Positions 44,583-55,488 of a stretch of 64,000 nucleotides of DNA are shown piece by piece. The translations under genes and the position numbers were made by a program. The DNA comes from Armigeres subalbatus (Eukaryota > Arthropoda > Insecta > Diptera > Culicidae): contig NC_085141.1 of assembly GCF_024139115.2 (NCBI RefSeq), positions 403,809,612 to 403,873,611 of the forward strand, given 5' to 3'. Within the stretch, counting starts at the first letter, position 1. Each line of letters begins with the position of its first letter. The notes under the pieces were generated by a model. The model made no database searches, was not told where the DNA came from, and was given only the letters and a program-made list of their open reading frames with translations.

Positions 44583-46334
44583 CCAGGAGCTTCGGTTCGT
44601 AGGAAACCACATAGTCCGTGGTGGGACACCGAGTGCACACAGCTCTATCGTGAGAAATCTAACGCGTTTAAGGAATTTCGGAAACACGGATCGATCGTTC
44701 TTCACAAACGGTACATCGCGCTCGAGATCCAGTTCAAGAAGCTGGTCAAAGTGAAGAAACGTGGATATTGGCGCACTTTTGTTGAAGGTTTATCGCGCGA
44801 GACCTCAATGAAAATTCTGTGGACCGTCGGGAGAAGAATGCGCAACGCGTCGTCCGTAAACGAAGATCGTGAAAGCTCGTCACGGTGGATACTCGATTTT
44901 GCGGAGAAAGTTTGTCCGGATTCGGTGCCGGTGAAACAAGTGTCACGTGATGCTTTTGATGACAGGGATGATATAGATCGGCCCTTTTCGATGATTGAAT
45001 TCTCGCTTGCTCTCCTTTCATGTAACAATTCTGCTCCAGAGATGGATAGAATAAGGTTCAATTTGCTCAAAAACCTCCCAGACGTCGCAAAGAGGCGCCT
45101 ATTGAGGTTGTTCAACCAGTTACTGGAGTGCAACATTGTTCCGGATGATTGGAGGCAAGTGAGGGTGATAGCCATCCAAAAGCCTGGAAAACCCGCGTCG
45201 GATTGTAATTCGTATCGCCCCATCGCGATGTTGTCCTGTCTTCGGAAGTTGTTGGAGAAGATGATTCTCTTCCGGCTAGACGAATGGATTGAATCGAATG
45301 GTTTGTTGTCAGATACACAGTTTGGTTTCCGCAGGGGCAAGGGAACGAACGACTGTCTTGCGTTGCTTTCTTCAGAAATTCAGCTTACCTTTGCTAAAAA
45401 AGACCAAATGGGCTCAGTGTTTTTGGACATTAAGGGGGCTTTTGATTCAGTTTGCGTCGATGTCTTATCCGACAAACTCCACGAGTGTGGACTTTCACCA
45501 ATTTTGAACAACTATTTGTACAATTTGTTGTCAGAAAAGCGTATGAGTTTTTCTCATGGTCACTCGGCAACTTCACGAATTAGTTACATGGGTCTCCCTC
45601 AGGGCTCATGTTTAGGTTCTCTTCTTTACAATTTTTACGTCAGAGACATTGATGAATGTCTAATGCCAAATTGCTCGTTAAGACAGCTTGCAGATGATTG
45701 TGTTGTATCCGTTTCGGGGCCAACAGCGGTTGATCTGCAAGGACCATTGCAAGATACTTTGGACAATTTGTCTACTTGGGCTTTAAAGCTGGGTATCGCA
45801 TTCTCTCCGGAGAAAACTGAGATGGTTGTCTTTTCAAAAAAACATAAGCCAGCAAAGTTTCCGCTCCAACTGATGGGTAAGGAAATCACTCATAGCATGT
45901 CTTCTAAATACCTCGGGGTCTGGTTCGACTCTAAATGTACCTTCGGGAGGCACATTGTGTATCTGACACAAAAATGCCAGAAAAGAATCAACTACATGCG
46001 AACGATAACGGGAACTTGGTGGGGAGCGCATCCCGAAGACCTTATCACGTTGTACCGAACAACCATTCTGTCGGTTCTCGAATACGGTAGTTTCTGCTTC
46101 CAGTCCGCGGCTAAAACACACATGCTGAAGCTTCAACGGATTCAGTACCGCTGTCTCCGTATCACGTTAGGATGTATGAACTCGACTCATACGATGAGTC
46201 TGGAAGTACTTGCGGGAGTACTGCCTCTGACAGATCGTTTCGCGGAATTATCGCTCCGGTTCCTCATCCATTGTGAAATTATCAATCCATTGGTCATTAA
46301 CAACTTCGAGAAGCTGCTTGAACAAAACCCTTAA
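44583..46334 (+). pseudogene. I/LOA-like reverse transcriptase
   Basis: A long, mostly sound RT frame copying element RNA at the target site. It opens in the linker (KPHSPWWDTECTQLYREKSN), then WRQVRVIAIQKPGKPASDCN, SYRPIAMLSCLRKLLEKMI, TQFGFRRGKGTNDCLALL, motif A VFLDIKGAFDSVCVDVL, GLPQGSCLGSLLYNFYV, the active site RQLADDCVVSV and FSPEKTEMVVFSKKH, followed by the thumb (KYLGVWFDSKCTF). No stop occurs for about 580 codons. A single TAA at 46332-46334 then cuts the frame before the RNase H domain, which is in the same frame. Confidence 0.87.
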
Positions 46335-46343
46335 TCTCGTTTC

Positions 46344-47391
46344 ATGAGTATTTACCACTGGTATATGACGCTGGAGGTAAGCCCATCTTCGGTTGACACC
46401 AATCGTGCTAACTTCTTAGACTCTTACAGTTCCTTTGTTACTTTTGATCTGTCCATGAAGCAGGAGGTTCATGGAATACCAGACTTTCTTCGAGCGGAGG
46501 TCATACCTCCATTATTTGCAAGCAAATACGGGCACGCCAGTGAGGAGAGAAGCTTTTTTACAGACGGGTCAAAAATGGATGACTCCACTGGTTTCGGTGT
46601 TTTCAACGTTTTTCATAGCGCCTACTTTAAGCTCAAAGAGCCTAGTTCCGTGTATACTGCTGAGCTAGCAGCTATACACTATTCACTCAAACAAATCGCA
46701 TCCCTACCACTTTTTCATCTTCACCGACAGTCTAAGTTCATTGGAGGCTGTTCGGTCAATGAAACCGGTGAAGCACTCAGCGTATCTCCTAAAGGGGATA
46801 AGGAAAGCTTTGAGTGCTCTATCGAAACGGTCATTCACAATCACCATGGCTTGGGTCCCTTCTCATTGCTCGATCCCGGGAAATGAGAAAGCGGACTCTT
46901 TGGCTAAAGTGGGCGCTATGGAAGGTGATATTTACGATCGGCAAATCACCTTCGATGAATTTTTCTCATTAGTTCGTCAGGAAACCTTGATCAGCTGGCA
47001 GCAGAAATGGACAAATGGGGAGCTGGGTAGATAGCTGTATTCTATTCGCCCTCAGGTGTCGAAGCGTCCATGGTTCAAAAAATTGAATATAGGACGAGAC
47101 TTCATTCGAACCATGTGTCGTCTAATGTCCAATCACTACACTTTAAACGCACACCTTTTCAGAGTGGGACTCTCGGAAAGCAATTTCTGTGTTTGCGGCG
47201 AGGATTATCAGGACATTGATCATGTCGTGTGGGCGTGCGAGGAGAATCGTGGCCCCAGATCTGCTTTAACTGAACATCTCCGGGTCCGAGGAAAACAACC
47301 AAAGCCTATTAGAGAAGTGTTAGCGGGCCTTGATCTCGAATACATGTCCCTCGTCCACCAATTTGTGAAAGTGGCTGATGTAAGATTGTGA
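46344..47391 (+). pseudogene. I/LOA-like RNase H and C-terminal Cys/His region
   Basis: RNase H would remove RNA from the RNA-DNA hybrid. Motifs are FFTDGSKMDD (first Asp), SSVYTAELAAIHYSL (Glu), then in the next frame FTDSLSSLEAVRSM (second Asp) and WVPSHCSIPGNEKADSLAKV (His and last Asp). A frameshift near 46705 separates the second and third motifs and an in-frame TAG occurs at 47032-47034. The tail, to 47391, carries CVCGEDYQDIDHVVWAC, a Cys/His cluster typical of this group, and ends at a natural stop. All catalytic residues survive. Confidence 0.85.
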
Positions 47392-47569
47392 TCTTAGTCT
47401 GCACACCCCCATCTCTGTCGTACCCCATATCGAATGTCTTCCTCTTTTTGATTTGATTTGATTTGATTTAAGAAATGAATTGTTAAACTTGATTTCGGCT
47501 CCGTAACGCTTCACGGCAATTGAGCCTCCAAAATAAATCAAAGATGAAAAAAATTATCTTTATTAATGA

Positions 47570-48600
47570 GGTTTTTGACCCTGGGCCGGTTCACCTCGTA
47601 AGAAGAACTTTAAAAACAATACACGGGTACTTGATGCCTCCTCATTTTTTGCACACAGCCAGACCCTTTTTTACGAATTTCCACATTCACCCAGGAAATG
47701 TCGGGGTGCCCAGATGTCAATGTTTGGTGGCCAACCTTGGGTCAGCTTTTGAGTATATCTTCTGATATGCGGTCGACCCCGGGAGCCTTGCTTGAATTTA
47801 TGCTTTGGATATTTTTTTGTTTAATCTTTATTATAGAGACTTGCATCTCGTCTCTTAGGCAAAAAAGTTGCTCACATAGAACCTGTTGTTACTCATCGGA
47901 ACTTTATATACGACAGCATTTAGTTTACTGTAAAAATTCACCTAGTCCAGTCGATTTAGTTCATCAGAAGGGAAAATTGAAACCTATATAATTTTTACTG
48001 TGCATTCCACAGGAAGAATTTTAAACTAGAAAACATGCAGTAGAGGGTATATTTATTCCACGTCGTGACGATTACCATTTATTTAGCTATTTGAGTTTTA
48101 CTCGAAATACCTGAAGCCCTTCTGGCGTACATATCGTTGGAGGTGCTGATAAAAAACAAACAACAATTTTGAACAGTATACAGGTATACCTTAGGAATTT
48201 TTGTAGGGCACTATTTAAATCAGGAAGGTGTTGGAAATGAAATAATTCAGAAAAACACTTACTATGTGAGTCGTGCCTAGCTCTTTTGGGCCAACAGTTC
48301 ATAAACATCATGTTCACACCCTGTAGCACCTTGCATGGAGGAAGCATTCATAAAACATTCGAAATTAAAGGTACATATATATTCATCTTAGCCTTTAAAA
48401 AGCCTCTTGCCAATACCAAATGTAAACCTGTCAAAGCCGCAAATTTCCATTTCTGATTCCTTTCAGAATCGAGTAATTTACTTCAATCGATCAATCTACA
48501 GCCAATTCATGCAGTGAACCCGTTCAAACAAACCGTCGGGCAACGGCATCGGCACGCTGGCAATGAATTTGACCCCATTTTCTGCATCCCTCAATCAACT
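47570..48600. other. No recognised feature
   Basis: AT-rich sequence with unsupported short frames. Confidence 0.45.
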
Positions 48601-48627
48601 GTTGTGGAATGCAAACCAGAAACTTAC

Positions 48628-48740
48628 GCCTCGTTGAGTTCGGTAGCCCACTTCAGGGTCCCGTTCCGCTCGACCTGTATCCTGTATCGCACGGAACCGA
48701 CTGGATTCCCGTACGTCGGAACGTGTTCAAGCGTGGGCTA
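48628..48740 (-). CDS. Weak candidate exon, minus strand
   Basis: On the minus strand a 36-codon frame reads VPTYGNPVGSVRYRIQVER then NGTLKWATELNEA and ends at GAGGC/GTAAGT, a perfect donor at about 48627. The alternating hydrophobic pattern looks strand-like. An in-frame TAG precedes it and the only AG acceptor is CGATAG/CCC, which lacks a good pyrimidine tract. A plus-strand frame through the same bases (SPLQGPVPLDLYPVSHGTDW) is equally open. No family recognised. Confidence 0.22.
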
Positions 48741-48869
48741 TCGAAGCCATCCAACCATGCAGCTGCAAACGATGCTGTGATGATGGCGAGGCGAGGACGA
48801 CGACGATGATGATGGAGGTCAAATGTTTTGAACTTGAAGAGCTCTGGCATAGTTTTCGTCGAACGCACC

Positions 48870-51000
48870 GGTTGAAGTATTTGGCAGATTTGCTGATAAC
48901 ATTACTGATCGTTGTGTTCGTGAAGCGCCGATATTGTGTTTAAAATGCCGAAGAACTGATTTCAAACAGCTTTTCAGATACTTGGCTGAATCACTTTGAA
49001 TATTGCTTGATTCTCGATGCCAGTGGTTTAATTTTTAATCTGTCTTAGTAATATTGATGGGAGTGGAGTTCTTACTTCAAATTTTAATATCGGTGCATAC
49101 CTAATTCTGTGGAATTGCATAATTTTGCATGCTTTTTTATAGAACGATAATCGAATCACGCGCGTAATTGGAAAATGTGTACATTAATTGTAATTAAACT
49201 GTTGAACAGCTACGCATTTGATGGAGATAATCCAGAATGTGTTTGAAATAAACCGTTTATATTAATAATTATGATCCTCGCATCTATTTTTTACAGCTAG
49301 GGAATTCGATTGATTGCTTTAAACTTGCATTGAAACTTGATGCAAGTTCGTCGTAATTCATTATGCATTTCTACTGATTCAAATGAGGCGAAGCTAACAC
49401 AAGCCACTGATCTAGAATCATACTTTTGTTAAGCAAACAGAAGCAAATAATGTTCAGAACGACATAATGAAGACCCCATATCAGTCAGCCTATCAGTTAC
49501 CTTAAATAGGCCACGTATTGAACGGCCCGAGGCAAACTGCGCTTCATTACCGTTGCGACGAGTTTTCACGCTAATGCATTAAAAATGATGGCCAATTTCG
49601 GCTTTTAAATGGCAAATTAAATTATTCGGAACTCTCGCTTGGTCACAAGCACAGCTCATACAGAAAGTGTAGGTATCGCTGCATATCGTCGGTCAGGAGG
49701 TGGCTGACAGTTTGGGTTATCGATACCCGGAGGTGGCTCTCATTCGCTTGGTTTGCGTGATTTTTTTCTCTCTCATGTTCCGCTTGCTTTCCTCTGGACT
49801 GAACCGCGTCACGAGCCGAACGCTTTTTATCCGGATCATAATTTTATTAGGTTAATGTTTGCACAAGGTGAAAACCAATTTGGAAACCGTCGAAGCGAAA
49901 AATTGACGTGTCCCCGAAGTACCTGCTAGCAAAGCGGGTGTCTTTCCCTGGCGAACCCAGAAGAGTTGGCTCATTTTTAATGACGCTCATCTAGCTGCTA
50001 GGCGCTGCTGACCGGAAAAGGTCGCATCCCTATCTGAAGTTTATTGGCGCTCATTTGGTCCTTTAGTAGCCGGCGATTTCATCAATCCAATGAGGCTCTC
50101 ATTAAATAAGTGGTTTGGAAGGTCGATGAATACGTTTGTTATTTTCCGCCTCATCCTGGCTAATCAGCAGGAAATCCACGTTTTCCCCAGCACGGACCAC
50201 ACAGGATTCGGTCGTTGCTTTACACTCATTCGACACGAACCGTCGTTTGTCCCGTCCGTAATTAATCAAGTAAGTGGACCCGGTATGAGAGATGCCACTG
50301 TTTTCGTCATTTCGTTGTCAGAGCGGAAAATGAGCCGCGGGCTAGGAACGTTAGCCAGTAATCAAGGGAGTTGTGGCGCATCACAATGGGAAGGATGCGA
50401 ATCAAGAAATAGAGAAGGATAAGCTGAGCTGAAAAAAAAATGAAGGGCACTTGATTATCGCTTGGAGCTATTCGTTAAAAAAGGCACGTGGATATCGTAT
50501 TCGTTTGGAAAATTATTGTAATTGAATGTTCAAATAGTTTGTGATGTTCCTTCAGCAATTTTTCCACAAATAAAATTTCTCAATCCAAATGTTTTCAAAA
50601 GTTGAAATAATGTTTATGAAAAAAAAAACAAATTCAGGGTTCAGTTACGATTTATTGTAGACAACATGACTGAATATTGGAAAGTTTGAAATTTAAAATT
50701 CAAACTACATATATTAAAACCGAATAATATTTAATAAAGCTACTACATTTTAGTTGGAAAGCAAATCATGATTAAAGAAGTGTGCACAATAATGGTCTCA
50801 CTATCGATTTGTGAGAGCCAAGAAAGCCGTAAAAAATAAGAAACTGTGGTTTTGTCCATAACCAACTTACCAAGAAGCGGTGAAACATTTAAAAAAAGCT
50901 GACTGTAAGAAGAATCGTGTCTCCTGAGAAATTGTATCAAGTACAGATTAAAAGATTAGGGCAATGGAATAGGAATATGCGAAGCAAATGGAAGAGATGG
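48870..51000. other. Mostly non-repetitive, no gene recognised
   Basis: No duplicated segment, TIR or tail noticed. 49640-50420 is less AT-rich than its surroundings. The 110-codon frame at 50090-50422 has no domain and no splice-bounded structure. Confidence 0.4.
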
Positions 51001-51016
51001 TAAACCACAGAGTTTT

Positions 51017-51343
51017 TTGGAAGAAGGAAATAAAGTTGCAGCGAGCGCGGAAGAAGAAAAGGAGCTACGAGAGAAGAAACTGGATCAGAAGAATCTTAAA
51101 CTTGAAAGGGGTCTTAAAGCTAACACGGACCATTTCGAGAAAATGACGAAGATGCGGCCTCTTTTTTATGAAGCATGTGATTTTAACGACGCAGACAAGC
51201 TTGAAATATTTCAGGGAAGTTTAGGTGGGCCCAGCTCTCGACAGCGTATGAGGACAATAATTGATGCTTTCCAAATCTATGCCGAATGTTATGAACAAAC
51301 TTCGACAACAATACGGTCGTCCAAAGCTTTTTCTACCATTTAG
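51017..51343 (+). CDS. Small charged open frame, unrecognised
   Basis: A 108-codon frame beginning MEEGNKVAASAEEEKELREK, Lys/Glu-rich and helix-prone for about 45 residues, then MRPLFYEACDFNDADKLEIF and a short tail ending SSKAFSTI. Codon content looks less AT-rich than the flanks, hence the listing. No domain, no convincing ribosome or splice context and no neighbouring exon is seen. It may be a fragment of a host or retroelement gene, or chance. Confidence 0.2.
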   Translation: MEEGNKVAASAEEEKELREKKLDQKNLKLERGLKANTDHFEKMTKMRPLFYEACDFNDADKLEIFQGSLGGPSSRQRMRTIIDAFQIYAECYEQTSTTIRSSKAFSTI

Positions 51344-51349
51344 CTTTCC

Positions 51350-51789
51350 ATATGCTCAAAGTCAGATAGTCCCCGGGCGACCAAACGAATGCTGAGGTCG
51401 GTCCAAGGATTCCGGGTGAAGATAACTTTTGGTTAAATGGTGCCGTTACGACCCGAAGCTGGTGCAATCACACGCCATGATCTACTCAACTAGTTCCCGG
51501 TTGTGGTTCTATCCTACTCCAATAACCGATTTTTAATGCTATTGAGCCATACAGCTCCCAACTTAGTCGTTAAGCCATTCAGCTACCGCCGTGATTGCTA
51601 TCGCGAACGACTCGGATAGTCCCCCACGCCTATCTGCGGCTACGCTCTCGCCGCGAGCTGACAACAGTTGCGACGCAAACTGGGGCAGCCCTTGTCCAGA
51701 CATGGAATAAACCTCTAAGTCATTGAAATGATGAAGCGAAGTTTCAATATACATTAAGGACAATCCTCATGGAACCCATAATCAAATGC
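51350..51789. other. No recognised feature
   Basis: Moderately GC-rich but no gene or repeat recognised. Confidence 0.35.
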
Positions 51790-51946
51790 ACTCGCGTTTT
51801 CAAGAACACACCACTCAATACGGAAGCAACCCATAACTGTCATTTTTATTATTCCACGCATGCTGCGACGCAGCAAAGCCGAAATATTAAAAATGACAGT
51901 TGTGCGTTGCTTCTATATTGAGTGGTGTGCCCTTAAAAACGCGAGT
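51790..51946. repeat. Foldback element with ~59-bp arms
   Basis: ACTCGCGTTTTCAAGAACAC / CACCACTCAATACGG / AACTGTCATTTTT on the left mirrors AAAAATGACAGTTG / GAGTGGTGTGCCC / AAAAACGCGAGT on the right. The right arm is homologous to 13498-13565, beside RTE-like copy 1, so the same repeat served as that element's target. Confidence 0.8.
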
Positions 51947-51959
51947 AGATTTAAATTTG

Positions 51960-53390
51960 GATTCCGTGAGACGTGTTAGGAAATATTCACAATTTTTAGC
52001 AATATTCGCATAAAAATCGCATACGCCAAATCAGCCAAACAGCCTTTGTAAAGTGTGTTTTTTCTTAAAAGTTGTTTGGTCACTTAATTTCGATGATTCT
52101 TGTTGAAAACCCAATATTCCAGAGCTTGCTGTGATGATTTATTTGGTTATTTTGAAAAGAAAGACCAAATAATGAAATTTGATCAGTTATTGTACTTTAT
52201 CAACACTTCTACTATTTAATATTATTTTTTAATCTGTATTTTCTTGATTTTTTATACATATTATAAGTTTATTACGGAACATTTAATATTATTCAAAATC
52301 AAGAATAATGACAAAAGACAAGATTCGTGGCGGTAATCAGTTAGAAAAAAATATTTTTGGCGATTAATCGCGGAAAAAAGCAATTTTATAGTATTTTTCA
52401 CCTATGTCGTTTGTGCGATGAGCAGAATCGGGCAGGTGTCTTAATCAGCAACTGACAGAAGAATTCATGCCATTTCATACGGATGCTTTTTCAAAAACAT
52501 GATGTCCGATGATTTTTTCGAAATTGAATTTTACTGAAAGCCAATAAACTGAAATGCTAATAAAAATATATTCTTATGATTTTCATTAGGTCAGGAGGCA
52601 AACACTAAAATAGGTAAGATGGTAGGATGAACAAAATTCATAATCGCAGTGCATTTGCTAAAGAATTTATTGAAAACTGAAGGAGTTTTAAATTTAACAT
52701 ATTAAAACATATTCGTATCGACTTAGAAGAAAATAGCAAAGCCCAGACAAACACACTCCAATTAAACACATCGGTTAATCTCTTTTTGCGTTATTCTGGC
52801 TGCAGAGGCTGCCAACTACTTCAGCATTTGACGCACGAAAAGCAATCACCCAAAGCGACGCTTCTTTTCAAATCATAATATGCGCTTTTTAGAGGCGGAA
52901 TTAAAAATCAATCTAATGTTATTTGTTGTTTTTCAAGGCTACACACGCCTTTCTCTAGCGCCTTACTCTGCGGAAACTTGTCCATGAATTTTGTTCCCGT
53001 ATGTTTTCCAAACTACGGAATTCGGGGAATTTGGGAACGAATAATCTCAAATCATGCTCCACACAAAATACATGGAAACAAAGCGCAAGCAATTACTTTT
53101 TTGTAGCTTTAAGACTACCTTCACAGCATGCTTTCAAAGCATGAGTTATTGGGTTAGGTTGGATCTGCCCACATCTGAAACAACCTCAACGAAGTTCTCT
53201 CCATACCGAATCTATTATTTTTTTGTCTCTGTTGAATTTGATCCTAAATTCATGTTACAAAACCTGGAATATGGAGTTACATAAGTAGGTATGAAAAGTT
53301 TGAAGACTGTAGCTAAAAATTGGAAAAACTGGAAATCAGAGACGATTTTTCTCACAGTCTATTAGTTACAGAGGAGCACTTTTCTAATTT
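51960..53390. other. No recognised feature
   Basis: AT-rich sequence; the short frame at 53054-53284 has no domain. Confidence 0.4.
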
Positions 53391-53395
53391 GAGAT

Positions 53396-54205
53396 AGATG
53401 TGAAAAGTGATAAGCGAGAAGATAGAAATGAGAAGTGAGAAATTAGAAGTTAGAAGTGAGATATGAGAACTGAGAAGTGAAAAGTTAGAAGTGAGAAGTA
53501 AGAAATTCTAAGTGAGAAGTGGAAAGTGAGAAATGAGAAGTGAGAAGTGCGAGTGAGTAGTGAGTGGAGGAAAGTAAAAAATTACAAATTGAGAAGTAAG
53601 AAAATCGAATTGCAAAGTGAAAAGTATGAAGGTAGAAGTGCGAAGTGAGAAGTAAAAAGTTAGAAGTTAGATAAGAAATGTGAAAAGTCAGAAATAAGAA
53701 GTCAGAAGTGAGATATAAGAAGTTATAAGTGAAAAGTGAGTAATGAAAGAGTAAAATTAGAAGTTAGAAGCACGAAGTGGAAAGTGAAAAGTTAAAAGTG
53801 AGAAGTAAGAAATTTGGAGAGAGATGTAAAAAGTGAGAAATGAGAAGTGCGAAGTAAGAAGTGAGAAGTGAGAAATGAGAGGTGAGAAGTGAGAAGTTTG
53901 AAGCGAGTGGTAAGAAATGAAAGAAATAGAAAAGTGAGAAGTGAAAAGCTCGAAGTTAGAAGTGAAAAGTGTTGAGTGAAAACTGAGAAGTCAGAAGTGA
54001 AATATAAAAAGTGAGAAGTGAAAAATGAGAAGAGAGAATTGAAAAATGAGATGTGCGAAGTGAGAGGTGAGAAACTAATCAATAGAAGTGAGAAGTGAGG
54101 AATTCTAAGTGAGAAGTACGAAGTGAGTAGTGGCAAGTGAAAAATATAAAATTAGAAGTGAGAAATTCGAAGTGCGAAGTGAGTAGTGAGAAATGAAAAG
54201 TATGA
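53396..54205 (+). repeat. ~7-bp GAGAAGT minisatellite, about 800 bp
   Basis: GTGAGAAGTGAGAAATGAGA-type sequence with a 7-bp beat continues for about 800 bases, with frequent substitutions and length changes. The minus-strand frame at 53792-54136 (Ser/Phe/Leu-rich) is a by-product. Confidence 0.9.
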
Positions 54206-54206
54206 A

Positions 54207-54515
54207 GAGCGCTGGAAGGATTGTTGCGTTTTGGCAACGGTTTCGGCTTAGGAAGTCGAAGGCACTCTAAAAGAGCGCCGGATTGATTGTTTGAACATTC
54301 ATCGGTTTCGGCCTAAGATGGGCACTGGAAGTACTCCGGATTGATTATTTTGTTTTTCATCGTTTTCGGCTTGTAATGTCGAAGGCACTCTAAAATAGCG
54401 CCGAATTGATTGGTGTGTTTCAGCTTGTGATGCCGATAGTGCTTTGGAAGATCATCGAATTTATCGTTTTATTTTTTATCGGTTTCGGTTTGTGAAGTTT
54501 AAAGCGATTTGGTAT
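54207..54515 (+). repeat. ~75-85-bp tandem repeat, four diverged units
   Basis: CATCGGTTTCGGCTTGTGATG / CGAAGGCACTCTAAAAGAGC / GCCGGATTGATTG phrases recur near 54207, 54273, 54338 and 54420, losing similarity toward the right. Confidence 0.7.
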
Positions 54516-54526
54516 AATAATAGATT

Positions 54527-54683
54527 TCTCGCTTAACTTTTCAAAAGGACCTAAGTAACATTTTTTTCATGAATTAATTTGAGTACTGAAATCAAAAGCT
54601 TTCATGTTTTTCTGTTGATTGCGCTATTCAAATTGATTCATGAAAAAAATGTTGCTTGGGTCCTTTTGAAAAGTTAAGCGAGA
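54527..54683. mobile_element. 157-bp MITE with ~55-bp TIRs
   Basis: TCTCGCTTAACTTTTCAAAA / GGACCTAAGTAACATTTTTT / TCATGAATTAATTTG on the left mirrors the right end with few mismatches. AGATTT is present at both edges and may be the duplication. Non-coding. Confidence 0.8.
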
Positions 54684-54739
54684 TTTGTTCAACCGTCTAA
54701 GACGAGTTTAGTACTCTCCATTTAATTCCCCCAATTATT

Positions 54740-54815
54740 TTGATATCTTTGCAGATACGTATTTCGACCACAACTGTGTGGTCGTCTTCAGTGTCTCATA
54801 CTTGACTCGGCTTAT
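54740..54815. repeat. CAGATACGTATTTCGACCAC interspersed repeat fragment
   Basis: CAGATACGTATTTCGACCAC then AACTGTGTGGTCGTCTTCAG and TGTCTCATA contains a small GACCACA/TGTGGTC inverted repeat. GGCCATCTTCAGTGTCTCAT near 31718 is a partial relative. Full ends are not defined. Confidence 0.45.
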
Positions 54816-55029
54816 AGATTTATTGGTTTGGGTTGGAAAACCAAATACAGAGCATGTTGGAGAGCAGACCATGCAAACTGTCATACGAAAGAGCTGTCGA
54901 AAGGAGATGCGCAATGAGGCCTCAGGAATCACCGATATCAAATGAAAATGTGGCGTGCTCCCTGTTAAATGTCAGATTGAAAGTGCTCATGGTGGTAATA
55001 TAGGCTTTGTTTCGAAATCTTATTCTTAT

Positions 55030-55484
55030 TAGCATTAGCAGTAGTATTTAGCAGTTCGCACAAATTCGTAGGTGGTACAAGCCAGGACTATTGTATGAGA
55101 GTAGCATCACTTTCATCCGTTATCACAGATATTGTTTTGAGACTAATCCCAAACTCTTAGATGCAAGCAATGCACTCTCCAATAGTCGAGATCTGTCCTG
55201 ACCACGTCCTTGCGAATGCGAGTTTCATTAGGAAGGATGGTTTGATGGACACCTACTTAAGAAAGATGCAGAGAACTCTACGACCTCTCATAGGTGCCAC
55301 GGGAGGTTTTTGGGATTGCGTGGAAGGTTATGACAGTAGGAATCGTATTGGTATAACGTGAAACACAGAAAGAACTAAGATAGAAATACAAAACAGCAAA
55401 GGGACGAGCCTGGAATTGAACCCACGACCTCCTGCTTATAAGGCAGAAGCGGTAGCCACTAGGCCACCGAGCTCGTCTTGTTTT
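55030..55484 (-). mobile_element. 455-bp SINE with tRNA-like head
   Basis: On the minus strand it starts with a tRNA-like head (55402-55477). A 7-bp GACGAGC/GCTCGTC acceptor-like stem, an anticodon arm TCTGC-CTTATAA-GCAGG with UAU in the anticodon position, and GGTTCAATTCC as a B box are visible; the T stem is imperfect. About 370 bp of unrelated body follow, then a GCTAATGCTAATAAG-like tail. A perfect 16-bp duplication GAAATCTTATTCTTAT (55014-55029 and 55485-55500) proves retroposition. The target was the start of a Helitron-like element. Confidence 0.85.
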
Positions 55485-55488
55485 GAAA

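Larger units (their letters stand above)
44570..47565 (+). mobile_element. I/LOA-like non-LTR retrotransposon with RNase H, 5'-truncated
   Basis: Starts at about 44570 within the end of ORF2's endonuclease-RT linker; all of ORF1 and the endonuclease are missing. RT, RNase H and a C-terminal Cys/His cluster follow in order. The 3' end has a TTTGATTTGATTTGATTTGA tract near 47450-47470 and finishes near AAATAAATCAAAGATG at about 47530-47550. Domain order RT-RNase H places it in the I/LOA/Loner group; the clade is not resolved. Confidence 0.82.

Noticed and set aside
53792..54136. 114-codon minus-strand Ser/Phe-rich frame
   Set aside because: Produced by the GAGAAGT minisatellite; periodic and without a domain.
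53396..54515. CRISPR-like array
   Set aside because: Direct tandem repeats without unique spacers in a eukaryotic genome; no cas genes.
55402..55477. Functional tRNA-Ile(UAU) gene
   Set aside because: The acceptor and anticodon arms look good, but the T stem is imperfect, and the sequence is the head of a TSD-flanked retroposon, so it is annotated as part of a SINE.
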